Assembly: GCA_964606735.1 (NCBI GenBank)
Contig: CAZSHI010000030.1
Span: 1-28,568, forward strand
Reading direction: 5' to 3'
Length of the DNA stretch: 28,568 bases
From: UBA5109 sp964606735
GTDB taxonomy: Bacteria; Pseudomonadota; Gammaproteobacteria; Pseudomonadales; Pseudohongiellaceae
In this document: piece after piece, positions 15,589-24,147 of the stretch
Position numbering within the stretch: the first letter of the stretch is position 1
Layout of the letters: each line of letters opens with the position of its first letter
Notes under the pieces: model-generated
What the model saw: the letters and a program-made list of their open reading frames with translations, nothing else
The model's database searches: none
What the model was told of the DNA's origin: nothing
Translations under genes and position numbers: made by a program

Positions 15589-15621
15589 AATATTAAATTA
15601 TGATTAAAAAATGATTAAGGA
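15589..15621 (-). promoter_or_regulatory. 11-bp-spaced direct repeats upstream of phoB
   Basis: On the plus strand ATGATTAAAAA (15600-15610) is repeated as ATGATTAAGGA (15611-15621), with a weaker third unit at 15589-15599. On the minus strand this is TAATCAT every 11 bp. The PhoB spacing is right, but each unit matches CTGTCAT at only 4 of 7 positions, so autoregulation by PhoB is a weak inference. Confidence 0.4.
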
Positions 15622-15659
15622 ATGTGGCCTTTTGCAATCACTAAATTTGCAAAAACCAT

Positions 15660-15697
15660 AAAAAAAGCCCGCTGAGCTAGGCTCAACGGGCATTTTT
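15660..15697 (-). terminator. Rho-independent terminator after the DUF1552 gene
   Basis: Stem GCCCGCTGAGC / GCTCAACGGGC (one mismatch, 3-nt loop) at 15667-15691, followed on the minus strand by seven U. It lies 32 nt after the stop of the DUF1552 gene and isolates it from phoB. Confidence 0.88.
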
Positions 15698-15722
15698 CGG
15701 TAAAGGGTCTAGCTACTTCTAC

Positions 15723-17072
15723 TTACGCTTTAGTGATATTGATTCTACCAGTGCTAAAGCCGTTCAGGTCATCCAGATGGACACCTGCAACATCCATTAT
15801 GCTCAACAGCAAGTTGGCATTTGGAGTAGCTTCTCCGCTTTCAGTCATTACGTCAGTATGATGTCCGCTACGCAGGGTACCAGTACCACCACCAACAACA
15901 ATGTTAGAAAGAGGATCTTTACTGTGAACGTTACCGTCACCCATGCCTGCACCGTAAAGGATGATGCTGTTATCCAGCAAGTTGCCGTTGACATCATCAG
16001 TTTCGGCCAGTTTGGATACGAAATAGTCACTGAACAGCTTGACATGATAAGTGTTAATCAAAGCATGCTGAGCCATTCTTTCTTCGTTATAACCGTGGTG
16101 AGAGATACCATGATGCTGCTCAGGTACACCGATCTGCGGATAAGTACGCTGGTTCAGCTCACGTGACAGCATCAAGCTGGCAACTCGGCTGGTGTCTGTC
16201 TGGAAAGCCAGAGCCATCAGCTCGAACTGCAGGCGGACGTGATCATCATACAGCTCAGGAATCTCAATCGGCGCTGCAGCCAGGTTGGAACCCTGCTCTC
16301 TCATACGATTTTCGAGGTTACCGATACGACGCTCAACTTCACGGACATTTTCCAGGAAGTCGCCGATACGAGCCTGATCCTGAATACCCAGACGATTTTC
16401 CATAGAGGCAGCAGCCGTCATGATGGAGTCAAGAATACTCTTGTCAGTCTGTGCACGGATCAGACGCTCTTCTGTAGTAGTACCGTAACCAAACATTCTC
16501 TCGAACGTGATTCGCGGGTTAATTTCGGCTGGCAGAGGCTGGTCAGCTTCTTTCCAGGAAATAGCGTTGATATAACCACAGCTACTGGTTCCGTCACAGG
16601 CACCAATCATGTGGCTGGCATCTTCAATACCCAGTTCCAAAGAGGGCAGTGGAGTATCACCGGCAATCTGGTCAGCGATATACTGGTCAATGGTTTTACC
16701 AGCAAATACGTCTGCACCAGATGTATCTTTAGCAATCGCACCACTCAACCATGTACAGCTGGAAGTGGCGTGACCTGAACCCGTGTGGTTGTCAGTGTTC
16801 AGCTTCATGTTGCTGAATACCTGCATCTGGTTACGATATGGCGCCAGTGGGCTCAAAATCGGGCTCATTTCATAATCGGCACCTTCAGTTTCAGGTACCC
16901 ATTCGTCGAGGATTACACCGTGTGGTGTGTAAATAAATGCAGCACGCAGCTGTGCCTCAGCACTCTGTGCACTAGCAGCCGGGATCATGGCTTCCAGCAT
17001 AGGCAAGCCCATCGTTACACCGGCGCCTTTTAATACAGTACGTCTCGGTAGGTGTTTCTTGGTGATAAACAT
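15723..17072 (-). CDS. DUF1552 protein with Tat signal
   Basis: A protein of 449 residues. The N-terminus has a twin-arginine signal (PRRTVLKGAGVTMGLPML, residues 9-26), so it is exported folded. The body matches the DUF1552 family: RAAFIYTPHGVILDEWVP, HTGSGHATSSCTWLSG, SLELGIEDAS, HGISHHGYNEERM and NSIILYGAGMGDGNVHSKDPLSNIVVGG. It resembles the sulfatase-like/DUF1501 group of secreted planctomycete and gammaproteobacterial proteins, usually encoded with a DUF1592/DUF1588-type cytochrome-like partner. No such partner is here; the gene stands alone between its own terminator and a 282-bp AT-rich region. Biochemical function is unknown. Confidence 0.85.
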   Translation of the reverse strand: MFITKKHLPRRTVLKGAGVTMGLPMLEAMIPAASAQSAEAQLRAAFIYTPHGVILDEWVPETEGADYEMSPILSPLAPYRNQMQVFSNMKLNTDNHTGSGHATSSCTWLSGAIAKDTSGADVFAGKTIDQYIADQIAGDTPLPSLELGIEDASHMIGACDGTSSCGYINAISWKEADQPLPAEINPRITFERMFGYGTTTEERLIRAQTDKSILDSIMTAAASMENRLGIQDQARIGDFLENVREVERRIGNLENRMREQGSNLAAAPIEIPELYDDHVRLQFELMALAFQTDTSRVASLMLSRELNQRTYPQIGVPEQHHGISHHGYNEERMAQHALINTYHVKLFSDYFVSKLAETDDVNGNLLDNSIILYGAGMGDGNVHSKDPLSNIVVGGGTGTLRSGHHTDVMTESGEATPNANLLLSIMDVAGVHLDDLNGFSTGRINITKA

Positions 17073-17354
17073 TTTAAAGCCCCCTTTACCTTAGGTAGTC
17101 TTTTTGATTTATTAATTTACTAAGTAACTTATCTTCACTTAAAGATAAACTTGCACCGATTATCAACAATGAGAATGAAAACTGCAACATTTAATGGAAA
17201 TAATTTACTAAATACACATTCATTTCACATTTTGTTATTTCCCATTTTTGTTCATATAAAACAACATGTTATAGAAATAAAGCCCCTTTTAATACCATTA
17301 AAGAATATAAGGGTATTCTCAAAACTTAGTGTTTTACTAGGTTATTGCCCCCCT

Positions 17355-18317
17355 TTACAATAAGTGACGGTTATGAGGCCTGTCATAATCGATGTCAGGC
17401 CCAACTGGAACTACCTGCGTCGGATTGATCATGTCATGGCTGAAGTAATAATGCACCTTGATATGCCGGAAGTTAACTGTTTCTTTCACGCCAGGGTACT
17501 GATATAGCTCACGCACGTAGTTTGAAATATGAGGATAATCCTCAATACGGCATTTATTGGTTTTGAAATGGCCATAGTAAACACAGTCAAAACGAATCAG
17601 TGTGGTGAATAGCCGCCAGTCAGCTTCTGTAACCTGCGCTCCGGCAAGGTAGCGCTGACGACCCAGAATAGCTTCAACCTTGTCCATGACTTCAAACAGT
17701 TTGGCATAGTGCTTCTCATAAACATCCTGCGCCGTAGCAAAACCGCATTTGTATACTCCATTATTGATATTGTGATACACCTGATCATTGATCTCATCAA
17801 TAGCCTCACGCAGCGCTACCGGATAAAAGTCATCCTTTACCTCTGTAAACTCATCAAATGCAGAGTTCAGCATGCGGATTATCTCGGAAGATTCATTGTT
17901 TACGATGGATGAAGTCTGCTTATCCCACAGGACCGGGACAGTCACTCGCCCAGAATAATCAGCCTGATTGGCGGTATAGACCTCATACATATAGCTGATA
18001 TCGGGTATCGGACAGGCCTGATAACCGTTGTCAAGACTTTCCTTCTCACTGATAACCCAGCCATGCTCAAGCATTTCAGCATCCACTACAGTAACACCGA
18101 TAATATCTTCCAGCTTCTTCAGTTTCCTGAAAATCAGCGTCCTGTGTGCCCAGGGGCATGCCAGTGATACAAACAGGTGATACCGGCCTTTTTCGGCTGG
18201 ATAGTTCTCATCACCGATCTGATTTCTAAACTGGGCATCTGTACGTATAAATTCCCCACCTGAAGACTTGGTGTCATACCAATCGGTGTGCCACTCCCCT
18301 TTTACCAATAAACCCAT
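17355..18317 (-). CDS. glutathionyl-hydroquinone reductase (Xi-class GST, YqjG/ECM4 family)
   Basis: A protein of 320 residues that removes glutathione from glutathionyl-hydroquinones with a catalytic Cys. The motif SLACPWAHRTL places Cys54 in the family CPWAHR active site. The N-terminal thioredoxin-like domain is followed by the all-helical domain (RYLAGAQVTEADWRLFTTLIRFD, VYYGHFKTNKCRIEDYP) and HIKVHYYFSH-MINPTQVVPVGP near the end. The frame is open to 18389, but the ATG at 18315-18317 has AGAGGT 4 nt upstream and matches the family start. It probably protects against quinones; no linked pathway is visible. Confidence 0.92.
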   Translation of the reverse strand: MGLLVKGEWHTDWYDTKSSGGEFIRTDAQFRNQIGDENYPAEKGRYHLFVSLACPWAHRTLIFRKLKKLEDIIGVTVVDAEMLEHGWVISEKESLDNGYQACPIPDISYMYEVYTANQADYSGRVTVPVLWDKQTSSIVNNESSEIIRMLNSAFDEFTEVKDDFYPVALREAIDEINDQVYHNINNGVYKCGFATAQDVYEKHYAKLFEVMDKVEAILGRQRYLAGAQVTEADWRLFTTLIRFDCVYYGHFKTNKCRIEDYPHISNYVRELYQYPGVKETVNFRHIKVHYYFSHDMINPTQVVPVGPDIDYDRPHNRHLL

Positions 18318-18421
18318 GCTTACCTCTTTTATCTGTTTAGGACCTTCATCAGCGCGCCAGTATATACCGCTGGTGGAAGGCTTGCACAAATTGGTGATTT
18401 TTGGCCTTAAAGGGGCCCCTT

Positions 18422-18446
18422 GATGGCTGGCGTCATTCCAGTCATC
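18422..18446 (-). repeat. hairpin after the glycosyltransferase gene
   Basis: GATGGCTGG and CCAGTCATC pair with one G-U/mismatch around a 7-nt loop, 16 nt after the stop at 18462. Next to it lies the palindrome AAGGGGCCCCTT (18410-18421). No U-tract is present, so it is a possible terminator or 3'-end structure only. Confidence 0.35.
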
Positions 18447-18461
18447 CAGCCCGCTGTAATC

Positions 18462-19430
18462 TCACTGTTGATCGTTGACGGTCCGGGTCAAAATATCACT
18501 GAGTCTATAGCCTTTTTGCGGCATACTCTTGAGTATTCTGCGCTCACGTCGAATGGCTGGCAGATCTTGCATTGCGTTAATAAAAGCCAGTAGGTTCTTT
18601 TTATCAAACAGCAAAAGTTCACCCAGCAACTGCAAGAGAGAAAATGGCAGGGTCGAAAAAATCAAGCGTCCCAGTGAGAAATGTGACCATTCCAGCTTGT
18701 AGCGATTTTGCCGCTGGGTACTTTTGATAAGCGCCGATTTATAGTGATCCTCAATAGTCCCTTTATCAGCATGAATCACCCGGGCAAGCGGGTCAAAATG
18801 CGAAGACCAGCCGTGATACCAGGCACGCAGTCCCAGGTCAAAGTCCTCATAGTAAAAAGGTTTGTATAACTCACAAAAGCCTCCCAGTTCCTGAAACATT
18901 GATTTGCGCATCATTACGGAACCACCCGAACAATACAGGGTCAGAAAGCCACTCTGGCTGATCTGCATCTGGGTTAATTGCTCCTTCTGCCAGGGCAGCA
19001 GTTTCAGGTGACCTCTGACAAAGTGTGAACGGGTCCATGAACTCTGGTTGATCTCTCCATCCTGGTTGACTATCAGTGGATTCACTGCAAAGGTATTTTC
19101 GTCATTAAAATATTGGCACAGCCTGTTCAGGCAGCCCGCTTCCAGCTCCACATCAGAATTCAGCAGAAAAATCAGACCATGTCGGGCTGCTGCCACTCCG
19201 CTATGAATTGCTCCTGCGAAGCCCTGATTGACAGAATGCCTAATGAGTTTTACATCTGGAAAGTGCTGCTGCAATAGCCCGATACTGTTATCACTGGAGG
19301 CATCATCAACCACAATAAGCTCACAATCAGCCTGGTAGTTCTCCCTCTCCCGAATAACCGAAGGCAGAAATGCCTGGAGTAATTTTTCACCATTGTAGTT
19401 TGGAATAATGATTGAACAGGCTTGATTCAT
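18462..19430 (-). CDS. family 2 glycosyltransferase
   Basis: A protein of 322 residues with the GT-A fold of rhamnosyl- or glycosyl-transferases of family 2. Visible are SIIIPNYNGEKLL, ELIVVDDASSDNS (nucleotide-binding aspartates), FLLNSDVELEAG (the DxD-equivalent), GGSVMMRKSMFQELGGF and the catalytic-region FYYEDFDLGLRAWYHGW. A C-terminal amphipathic/hydrophobic segment (about 252-290) suggests membrane association. It is 35 bp after the GGDEF-like gene on the same strand. It probably adds a sugar to a surface polysaccharide; donor and acceptor are unknown. Confidence 0.9.
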   Translation of the reverse strand: MNQACSIIIPNYNGEKLLQAFLPSVIRERENYQADCELIVVDDASSDNSIGLLQQHFPDVKLIRHSVNQGFAGAIHSGVAAARHGLIFLLNSDVELEAGCLNRLCQYFNDENTFAVNPLIVNQDGEINQSSWTRSHFVRGHLKLLPWQKEQLTQMQISQSGFLTLYCSGGSVMMRKSMFQELGGFCELYKPFYYEDFDLGLRAWYHGWSSHFDPLARVIHADKGTIEDHYKSALIKSTQRQNRYKLEWSHFSLGRLIFSTLPFSLLQLLGELLLFDKKNLLAFINAMQDLPAIRRERRILKSMPQKGYRLSDILTRTVNDQQ

Positions 19431-19465
19431 GGATAATTAATGGTTGATCCTGTAAGCAGGCTTCG

Positions 19466-20569
19466 CTATTCCACAACAACCTGATTACCGGCCTGACGAC
19501 TGGCCTTGTACAAGAGTATTTCAAGTCCCTGTATGGTTTGCGGTAAGTCTTTCTCCCCGATTTCGCAAACCGCTATGCTGGCGCTTGCCTTCTCGGCTTT
19601 ACCATCGATAAAAAGCTGATGGTTGGAAATATGATCACACAAGCGCTGGGCAGCGAGTCGCGCACTTTCCTTCCCGGTATTCGGTAGTAAAATCAGGAAC
19701 TGGTCTCTTTGCCAGAGGCTGGGGACATCCGGACCACGCAAACTTTTCTGGAAGACATCTGCTACTGCCCTGAATACGGCGTCACCGGCATTCTGGCCAT
19801 ACTGGCTGCTGATTTTGTCAAATGAATCGATTGAGATCAGCATCATGCTGAATTTGAACCCGTAGCGTTGATAGCGTTTGAACTCTGTAATCAGGAGTTT
19901 TTCCATTAATGTCCGGTTGGCAATGCCTGTATTCTGGTCTGCAAAGGTCAACATCTCCAGATCTTCATAGATCAACAAGAGCTCTCGCTCAAAAAGATAC
20001 TTGTAGTAGGAATAGAAAATGGCCAGAAACGAGGTGATTAAATACACCGTTGCTATTCGGGTAAGAAACACGACTCCATATTGGGCAGTGTCGAATCCCA
20101 GAAAGCCACTCACATAGACAAACAAGGTAAGCAAGGCGAGCAAGACTATATAGACAAATCCCATGAAAAAGCCCTGCAGAAACACTGCCACCATGGGAAA
20201 TGCCATATAGAATACCGGTCCAGTTCCTTCCGTCCCGCCACTATGAAACAGATACAAACATAAACTGCCCATTAATCCGGCAATCAAATGCTTGGCCAGA
20301 TAATACTGTTTACTGAGCCAGATAAGGCCGTAGGAAATTGCCGTAGCGGCAGCAAATCCAAAAATAACTGCAGCAAATGCCGGTTCCTGCCGCTGCAGTG
20401 CGGCAAAGCCGAAAATGAGCAGAATAGCAATCGCTACCAGCGAGTAAATACCGCAAAAAACAAAAGCATTGAACTCTGTATTTTGCTGGCGGGCTCTGAG
20501 CCGGTCTGAAACTGCGCTTGGAACAGACCATAGGGTGTCATCAGGATTAAAGCTAAATGGCTGATTCAT
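19466..20569 (-). CDS. membrane protein with degenerate GGDEF domain
   Basis: A protein of 367 residues with six predicted membrane helices (about 35-188), then a cytoplasmic GGDEF-like domain (205-365). The start of the domain TFADQNTGIANR is recognisable as the DxLTGLxNR signature. The catalytic GGDEF loop is QRDQF (287-291, SLWQRDQFLILLP), so two Gly and the Glu are lost. Diguanylate cyclase activity is therefore unlikely; such domains can still bind c-di-GMP or GTP as receptors. No inhibitory RxxD is clear. It lies upstream of the glycosyltransferase and may control it; this is an inference. Confidence 0.88.
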   Translation of the reverse strand: MNQPFSFNPDDTLWSVPSAVSDRLRARQQNTEFNAFVFCGIYSLVAIAILLIFGFAALQRQEPAFAAVIFGFAAATAISYGLIWLSKQYYLAKHLIAGLMGSLCLYLFHSGGTEGTGPVFYMAFPMVAVFLQGFFMGFVYIVLLALLTLFVYVSGFLGFDTAQYGVVFLTRIATVYLITSFLAIFYSYYKYLFERELLLIYEDLEMLTFADQNTGIANRTLMEKLLITEFKRYQRYGFKFSMMLISIDSFDKISSQYGQNAGDAVFRAVADVFQKSLRGPDVPSLWQRDQFLILLPNTGKESARLAAQRLCDHISNHQLFIDGKAEKASASIAVCEIGEKDLPQTIQGLEILLYKASRQAGNQVVVE

Positions 20570-20632
20570 ATTCGTTATTATTGCCTTTCCCTGCTTATCG
20601 AGCCAGATTATAGGCTTCCCTGCCTATGCGAA

Positions 20633-20670
20633 CGTGATCCAGGCTGAAAAATCAAAATTTCAGCATCACG
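20633..20670 (-). terminator. hairpin after the DUF2272 gene
   Basis: The outer arms CGTGAT (20633-20638) and ATCACG (20665-20670) enclose GCTGAAA (20643-20649) and TTTCAGC (20658-20664). It begins 3 nt after the DUF2272 stop on the minus strand. The U-tract is absent, so termination is plausible but not certain. Confidence 0.5.
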
Positions 20671-20672
20671 AG

Positions 20673-21689
20673 CTAGTCAACCCGGCTGGCCACTGAGCGG
20701 GTGACGATTACGGTACTGCTTAAGGATTCGAGATTCAAAATGGTAGGAGTATTATTCAGCGCATCCATTTCAATAGGGTCTGCCTGCAACTGCAAATGGG
20801 CAAAAATCTGCCGTCCGGCATAAGGCAAAGGAGCCAGATGCCCGGATTCACCCCTGCCAGCCGGAAATACTTTCAACCTGACAGATCCCCTCACATTGCC
20901 ACCAATTGCACGTATTTCGCCGGCTGCTTCATCAATGGATACGACAATATCACAATGGGTTCTTGCCCCCTGCCCCATATGGGGGCGGCGCTGCCCAAGA
21001 TTCATGTATTCCGGACGGGAACCCCGGCAAAGCATATCACCCGGATTTATCGAATTCTCCCCGACGTTGTATGCCTTATAGGCAGCATCACCTTCCTGTC
21101 CATCCCTGGCACGAATGGCCTGATCAATGTACGTGTGGTGCGCTATGGCCCTGTTAAATTCACTCATATCACCTAGCCCGCTTTCACAGGCCACCCAGGA
21201 AATAAAGGCTGCTGACCAGAAATCACGCCACCTTGCTCCCAGTCCTTCACGCTGCCAGTTTTGATTCTGTCTGTTCAGTATCCACGAGCTGTCAGGTGCA
21301 GCAGACCAGTAGCCCGCAATGGAATCAGCGACACGTGACGCCTCCTCAAAACCTGGACGGATAAAGCGCCTTCTTCCCTGTGAATCCCTGGGTGTCAGTT
21401 CCTGTTCACTGATTGTCGTCAGGTCCATCTCACTTAAGCCAAAGTAGGCCCATTCCTGAACGGCTATATTAACCATGCGCCTGCGGACCTGATCACGCGG
21501 CATTGAATTACAGCTCCGATCAATAATCTGCATGGTTCCAGGGCTGCCACTAATCCGCTCTGACGGCGCTTTCACAGCCAGAAGATCACGTGGCAAACGC
21601 TCATAAACTGTTAATTGCTGGGCAAAAGTACCCGCGCTGATGAAAAGGCCGCTCAAAAGCAGCAAAAGCAAGTTGGTGAATTTTCGCAA
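20673..21689 (-). CDS. secreted DUF2272 protein
   Basis: A protein of 338 residues with a Sec signal peptide (1-24, ending TFAQQ). The DUF2272 pattern is visible: WSAAFISWVACESGLGD, then RAIAHHTYIDQAIRARDG and PGDMLCRG. Further on comes HCDIVVSIDEAAGEIRAIGGNVRGSVRLKVFP. The Ser/Cys-His arrangement resembles an NlpC/P60- or CHAP-like fold, so a periplasmic hydrolase acting on cell wall is possible, but no activity is proven for the family. It is followed after 103 bp by the GGDEF-like gene and preceded by the AAA/NTF2 gene. Confidence 0.78.
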   Translation of the reverse strand: MRKFTNLLLLLLSGLFISAGTFAQQLTVYERLPRDLLAVKAPSERISGSPGTMQIIDRSCNSMPRDQVRRRMVNIAVQEWAYFGLSEMDLTTISEQELTPRDSQGRRRFIRPGFEEASRVADSIAGYWSAAPDSSWILNRQNQNWQREGLGARWRDFWSAAFISWVACESGLGDMSEFNRAIAHHTYIDQAIRARDGQEGDAAYKAYNVGENSINPGDMLCRGSRPEYMNLGQRRPHMGQGARTHCDIVVSIDEAAGEIRAIGGNVRGSVRLKVFPAGRGESGHLAPLPYAGRQIFAHLQLQADPIEMDALNNTPTILNLESLSSTVIVTRSVASRVD

Positions 21690-21719
21690 AATCTGTCGCC
21701 GATAATTTCATGAACACTG

Positions 21720-21740
21720 GAGCAGTCAGGTCGACTGCTC
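21720..21740 (-). repeat. perfect 8-bp hairpin between the AAA/NTF2 and DUF2272 genes
   Basis: GAGCAGTC, a 5-nt loop, and GACTGCTC, 60 nt after the AAA gene stop and 30 nt before the DUF2272 start. There is no U-tract. It may be a weak terminator or a leader structure. Confidence 0.5.
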
Positions 21741-21800
21741 ACCCAAACATGGGCTCAGCATAATAGCTGATTCAGAGAAAATCCAGCGTGTTGCGCGAGT

Positions 21801-23939
21801 TTAGAATTGAGCAAGAACGCTGTTTACGCGACGGTAAATCGGCAACAGTTCAACCTGTCGGTTGAGTTCATTGGCAATATACAGGTTACCTCTGCGATCC
21901 TTGCGTAATAACACTTCCTTGAGGGTGCGGTCTGCATAATAGGCAGAGCGATATTCCAGACTGAACTGGATCAGGGCATCCTGGGAGCTTTCCATCAGGA
22001 TTTCAAAATCCGTCATTCGCAGCTCAATATAGGATGGCCGGCTTATCTTCACAATTCGGTCCTGTTCCCATGCCTGCGGGGAGGTAAAATTAAAGCCCCG
22101 GAAATTTTCCTGATAGTGGTTGAAGTAGGCATTAACATCCTGATCCTGCCAGGCAAGTAACCAGTTATTGACGAAATTAAACAAACGCTCCTGATCGGGG
22201 TTTAGGCTAGCCGAGACAATACCCGGTGAACTTTCCAGAACGGGAACGGCCGGGCTGGTGGATATCTGTGGTGACAGGAAAACCTGCAATCTGTCTGGAG
22301 CGGGCGCCGATGCCAGCCGGTTAATCGGTAGCCTTTGGACCTGCAGGTTTTCTTCGTGGACAATTTTCCAGACTCCGCTCTCATCCCTGATCAGGCCCAG
22401 CTGTTTCAGGGTACTGTCGGCATAGTTGGGCGAACGGTAATCCATCCGCAGAGTGACCATGGAACTGTCGGCATTGCGACTTAATATCCTGAAATCCTGA
22501 TACGCGATGTCAATCGAATCCGGCCTCAGAATGTTTCGTTCCCGCTGATTGCGCCAGGTCCTCAGCGAAGAGAAAGACAGGGGCTCAAAGGCTTCATGGT
22601 AGGCACTGAAATAAGCGTCAAGGTCCTGTCTCGACCAGGCCTGTAACCATTGCTGGATGGCCGCTTCCAAATCATCGCTGGCATCCACCACAATACCTGT
22701 CGGGGCTTCAGGGCTACTTGCAATTTCAGGCTCAGCTTCGGGTAAAATCTCTGTCTCATTTGCCGGAACTTCACTCACTGCAGGCTCTTGAGTAACCTCA
22801 GTGATGAGTGGTTCTTCAAGCGCTATAGGGCTTATTGCCTCTGCTTCAGGTTCCGCCTCAACTGCCGGGACCTCCACAACGGTATCATCCACATCGGCAA
22901 TGACGGGTACTTCCTCGACTGCCGGGGACTCTTCAGCAAGAACGACAGGTTCTGGTGCCTCTTGCTCAGGAGCTGGATCCGTCAGTTCATCGATCTGATC
23001 ACCAAAATAGGAAACTGTCGCCGGAATAATATCCTCCGGCAAAAACACGTAGGCCGCATAAATGAAGAAAACCATGACGCCGACACCGGCTATGATGAAG
23101 GCCGGGCCCATAGGCCATTTCCAGCGCTTAACGACCTGTTTCTGGGTTTCTTCATCGGCGAAAGGATCCACAAACTCCTTGGTAAGGGTTTTGGTCGCTT
23201 TTTTAACAAGCTCTTTTTGCCGCTTCTTGCGCACATAGACCTTGGAGGTATCCTGATCCAGAATTTCCGGAATCATTTCCGGAATAGAGCCCGGTAATCC
23301 TTCCGTGATTTCCAGCAACTGAGTGATATTTTCATCGCTCAGCTTGGCATCCATTTTTATCTCTTCGAGATAAGCTTCACAGAAATGTGCCAGCTGCTCT
23401 TTGTTCATCGGTTCCAGGGTGTAACTCACCAGCAAATCCGAAACCAGTGAAGTGGCGGCCTCCTTGATATTCTGCTCCATGGCTTCGGTACCACTGAGCA
23501 CAATGCTGACCAGACCCTGATCGTTCAGGTGAATGTGGCGAAAGGTTGTTAATTCGGAAAGGACATCCTGATTCAGGTTTTCGACATCATCAAAAATGAG
23601 AACCAGTTTTTGCTCTTCAAACGATTTTTTGACGATATGGGCTGTCAGGGCCTGAATGAAGGATTCCCGGTCACCCTCGACCTTGGACTGGAGTTTCAGC
23701 TTTTCCTTGATGGCCTGCTCAACAGCCGCAAAGTTTTGTGGTGCATCCGGAAAATGCACAAATTCGATTTTTTCTTTTTTCAGTTCGCCCAGTAATTCAA
23801 TACACAGCGCTGTCTTGCCTGCCCCGGTCTGGCCCAGCAATTTCACCACACCGTTGCTGATGGAAAGGACAAAACTCAGCCCCCCCAGTACTTCTGTGTA
23901 GGGTTCTACGTTGATATATAAATCGTTCTTGAGCGCCAT
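21801..23939 (-). CDS. membrane-spanning AAA ATPase with two C-terminal NTF2-like domains
   Basis: A protein of 712 residues. The N-terminal half is an ExeA/MshM/DamX-type AAA ATPase: Walker A GQTGAGKT (36-43), Walker B KLVLIFDDVEN (111-121) and sensor region SIVLSGTEAME. After a basic stretch (238-275) comes one membrane span (about 277-300), then a Pro/Glu/Ala-rich linker (315-420). Two repeats follow (about 422-540 and 582-702) with the same pattern, QQWLQAWSRQDLDAYFSAYHEAF and NNWLLAWQDQDVNAYFNHYQENF, each ending near LPI. They look like the NTF2/SnoaL-type C-terminal domain of Cds6-family L,D-transpeptidases. An envelope or cell-wall machine powered from the cytoplasm is the best guess. 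The partner is unknown. Confidence 0.82.
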   Translation of the reverse strand: MALKNDLYINVEPYTEVLGGLSFVLSISNGVVKLLGQTGAGKTALCIELLGELKKEKIEFVHFPDAPQNFAAVEQAIKEKLKLQSKVEGDRESFIQALTAHIVKKSFEEQKLVLIFDDVENLNQDVLSELTTFRHIHLNDQGLVSIVLSGTEAMEQNIKEAATSLVSDLLVSYTLEPMNKEQLAHFCEAYLEEIKMDAKLSDENITQLLEITEGLPGSIPEMIPEILDQDTSKVYVRKKRQKELVKKATKTLTKEFVDPFADEETQKQVVKRWKWPMGPAFIIAGVGVMVFFIYAAYVFLPEDIIPATVSYFGDQIDELTDPAPEQEAPEPVVLAEESPAVEEVPVIADVDDTVVEVPAVEAEPEAEAISPIALEEPLITEVTQEPAVSEVPANETEILPEAEPEIASSPEAPTGIVVDASDDLEAAIQQWLQAWSRQDLDAYFSAYHEAFEPLSFSSLRTWRNQRERNILRPDSIDIAYQDFRILSRNADSSMVTLRMDYRSPNYADSTLKQLGLIRDESGVWKIVHEENLQVQRLPINRLASAPAPDRLQVFLSPQISTSPAVPVLESSPGIVSASLNPDQERLFNFVNNWLLAWQDQDVNAYFNHYQENFRGFNFTSPQAWEQDRIVKISRPSYIELRMTDFEILMESSQDALIQFSLEYRSAYYADRTLKEVLLRKDRRGNLYIANELNRQVELLPIYRRVNSVLAQF

Positions 23940-24147
23940 GGCGGCAACCTTAAATTAAAATAATCAAAAAAATCAATGATTTTTTAAAGTTTTTTTAGGT
24001 GATTTATTAAAGGCTGGGCTTAAGTTACTAAATATCTGATTTTTATTAAGGCCCAATAGCACTACACTTTGTGACAGAGTTTGTACTGCCGGAACAGCAG
24101 TCACGAAAGCTAGCTATTCCCAGATAATTATTGATAATCAAAAGCTT
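23940..24147. other. divergent intergenic region, AAA/NTF2 gene and pirin
   Basis: The 208-bp AT-rich spacer between two divergent genes must hold two promoters. No clear operator was recognised; only a single CTGTCAC lies near 24071, without a phased neighbour. Confidence 0.4.

Noticed and set aside
17129..17148. TTATCTT / AAGATAA inverted repeat upstream of the DUF1552 gene
   Set aside because: Short and AT-rich; expected by chance in this region, no known operator matched.
17375..17400. CTGTCAT-like and GATGTCAGG sequence near the end of the hydroquinone reductase gene as a Pho box
   Set aside because: It is inside coding sequence, without an 11-bp-phased second unit.
18410..18421. AAGGGGCCCCTT palindrome as a terminator or attachment site
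   Set aside because: No loop, no U-tract, no direct-repeat partner or integrase nearby.
24064..24080. Single CTGTCAC near the AAA/NTF2 and pirin promoters as a Pho box
   Set aside because: No second half-site at 11 bp on either side.
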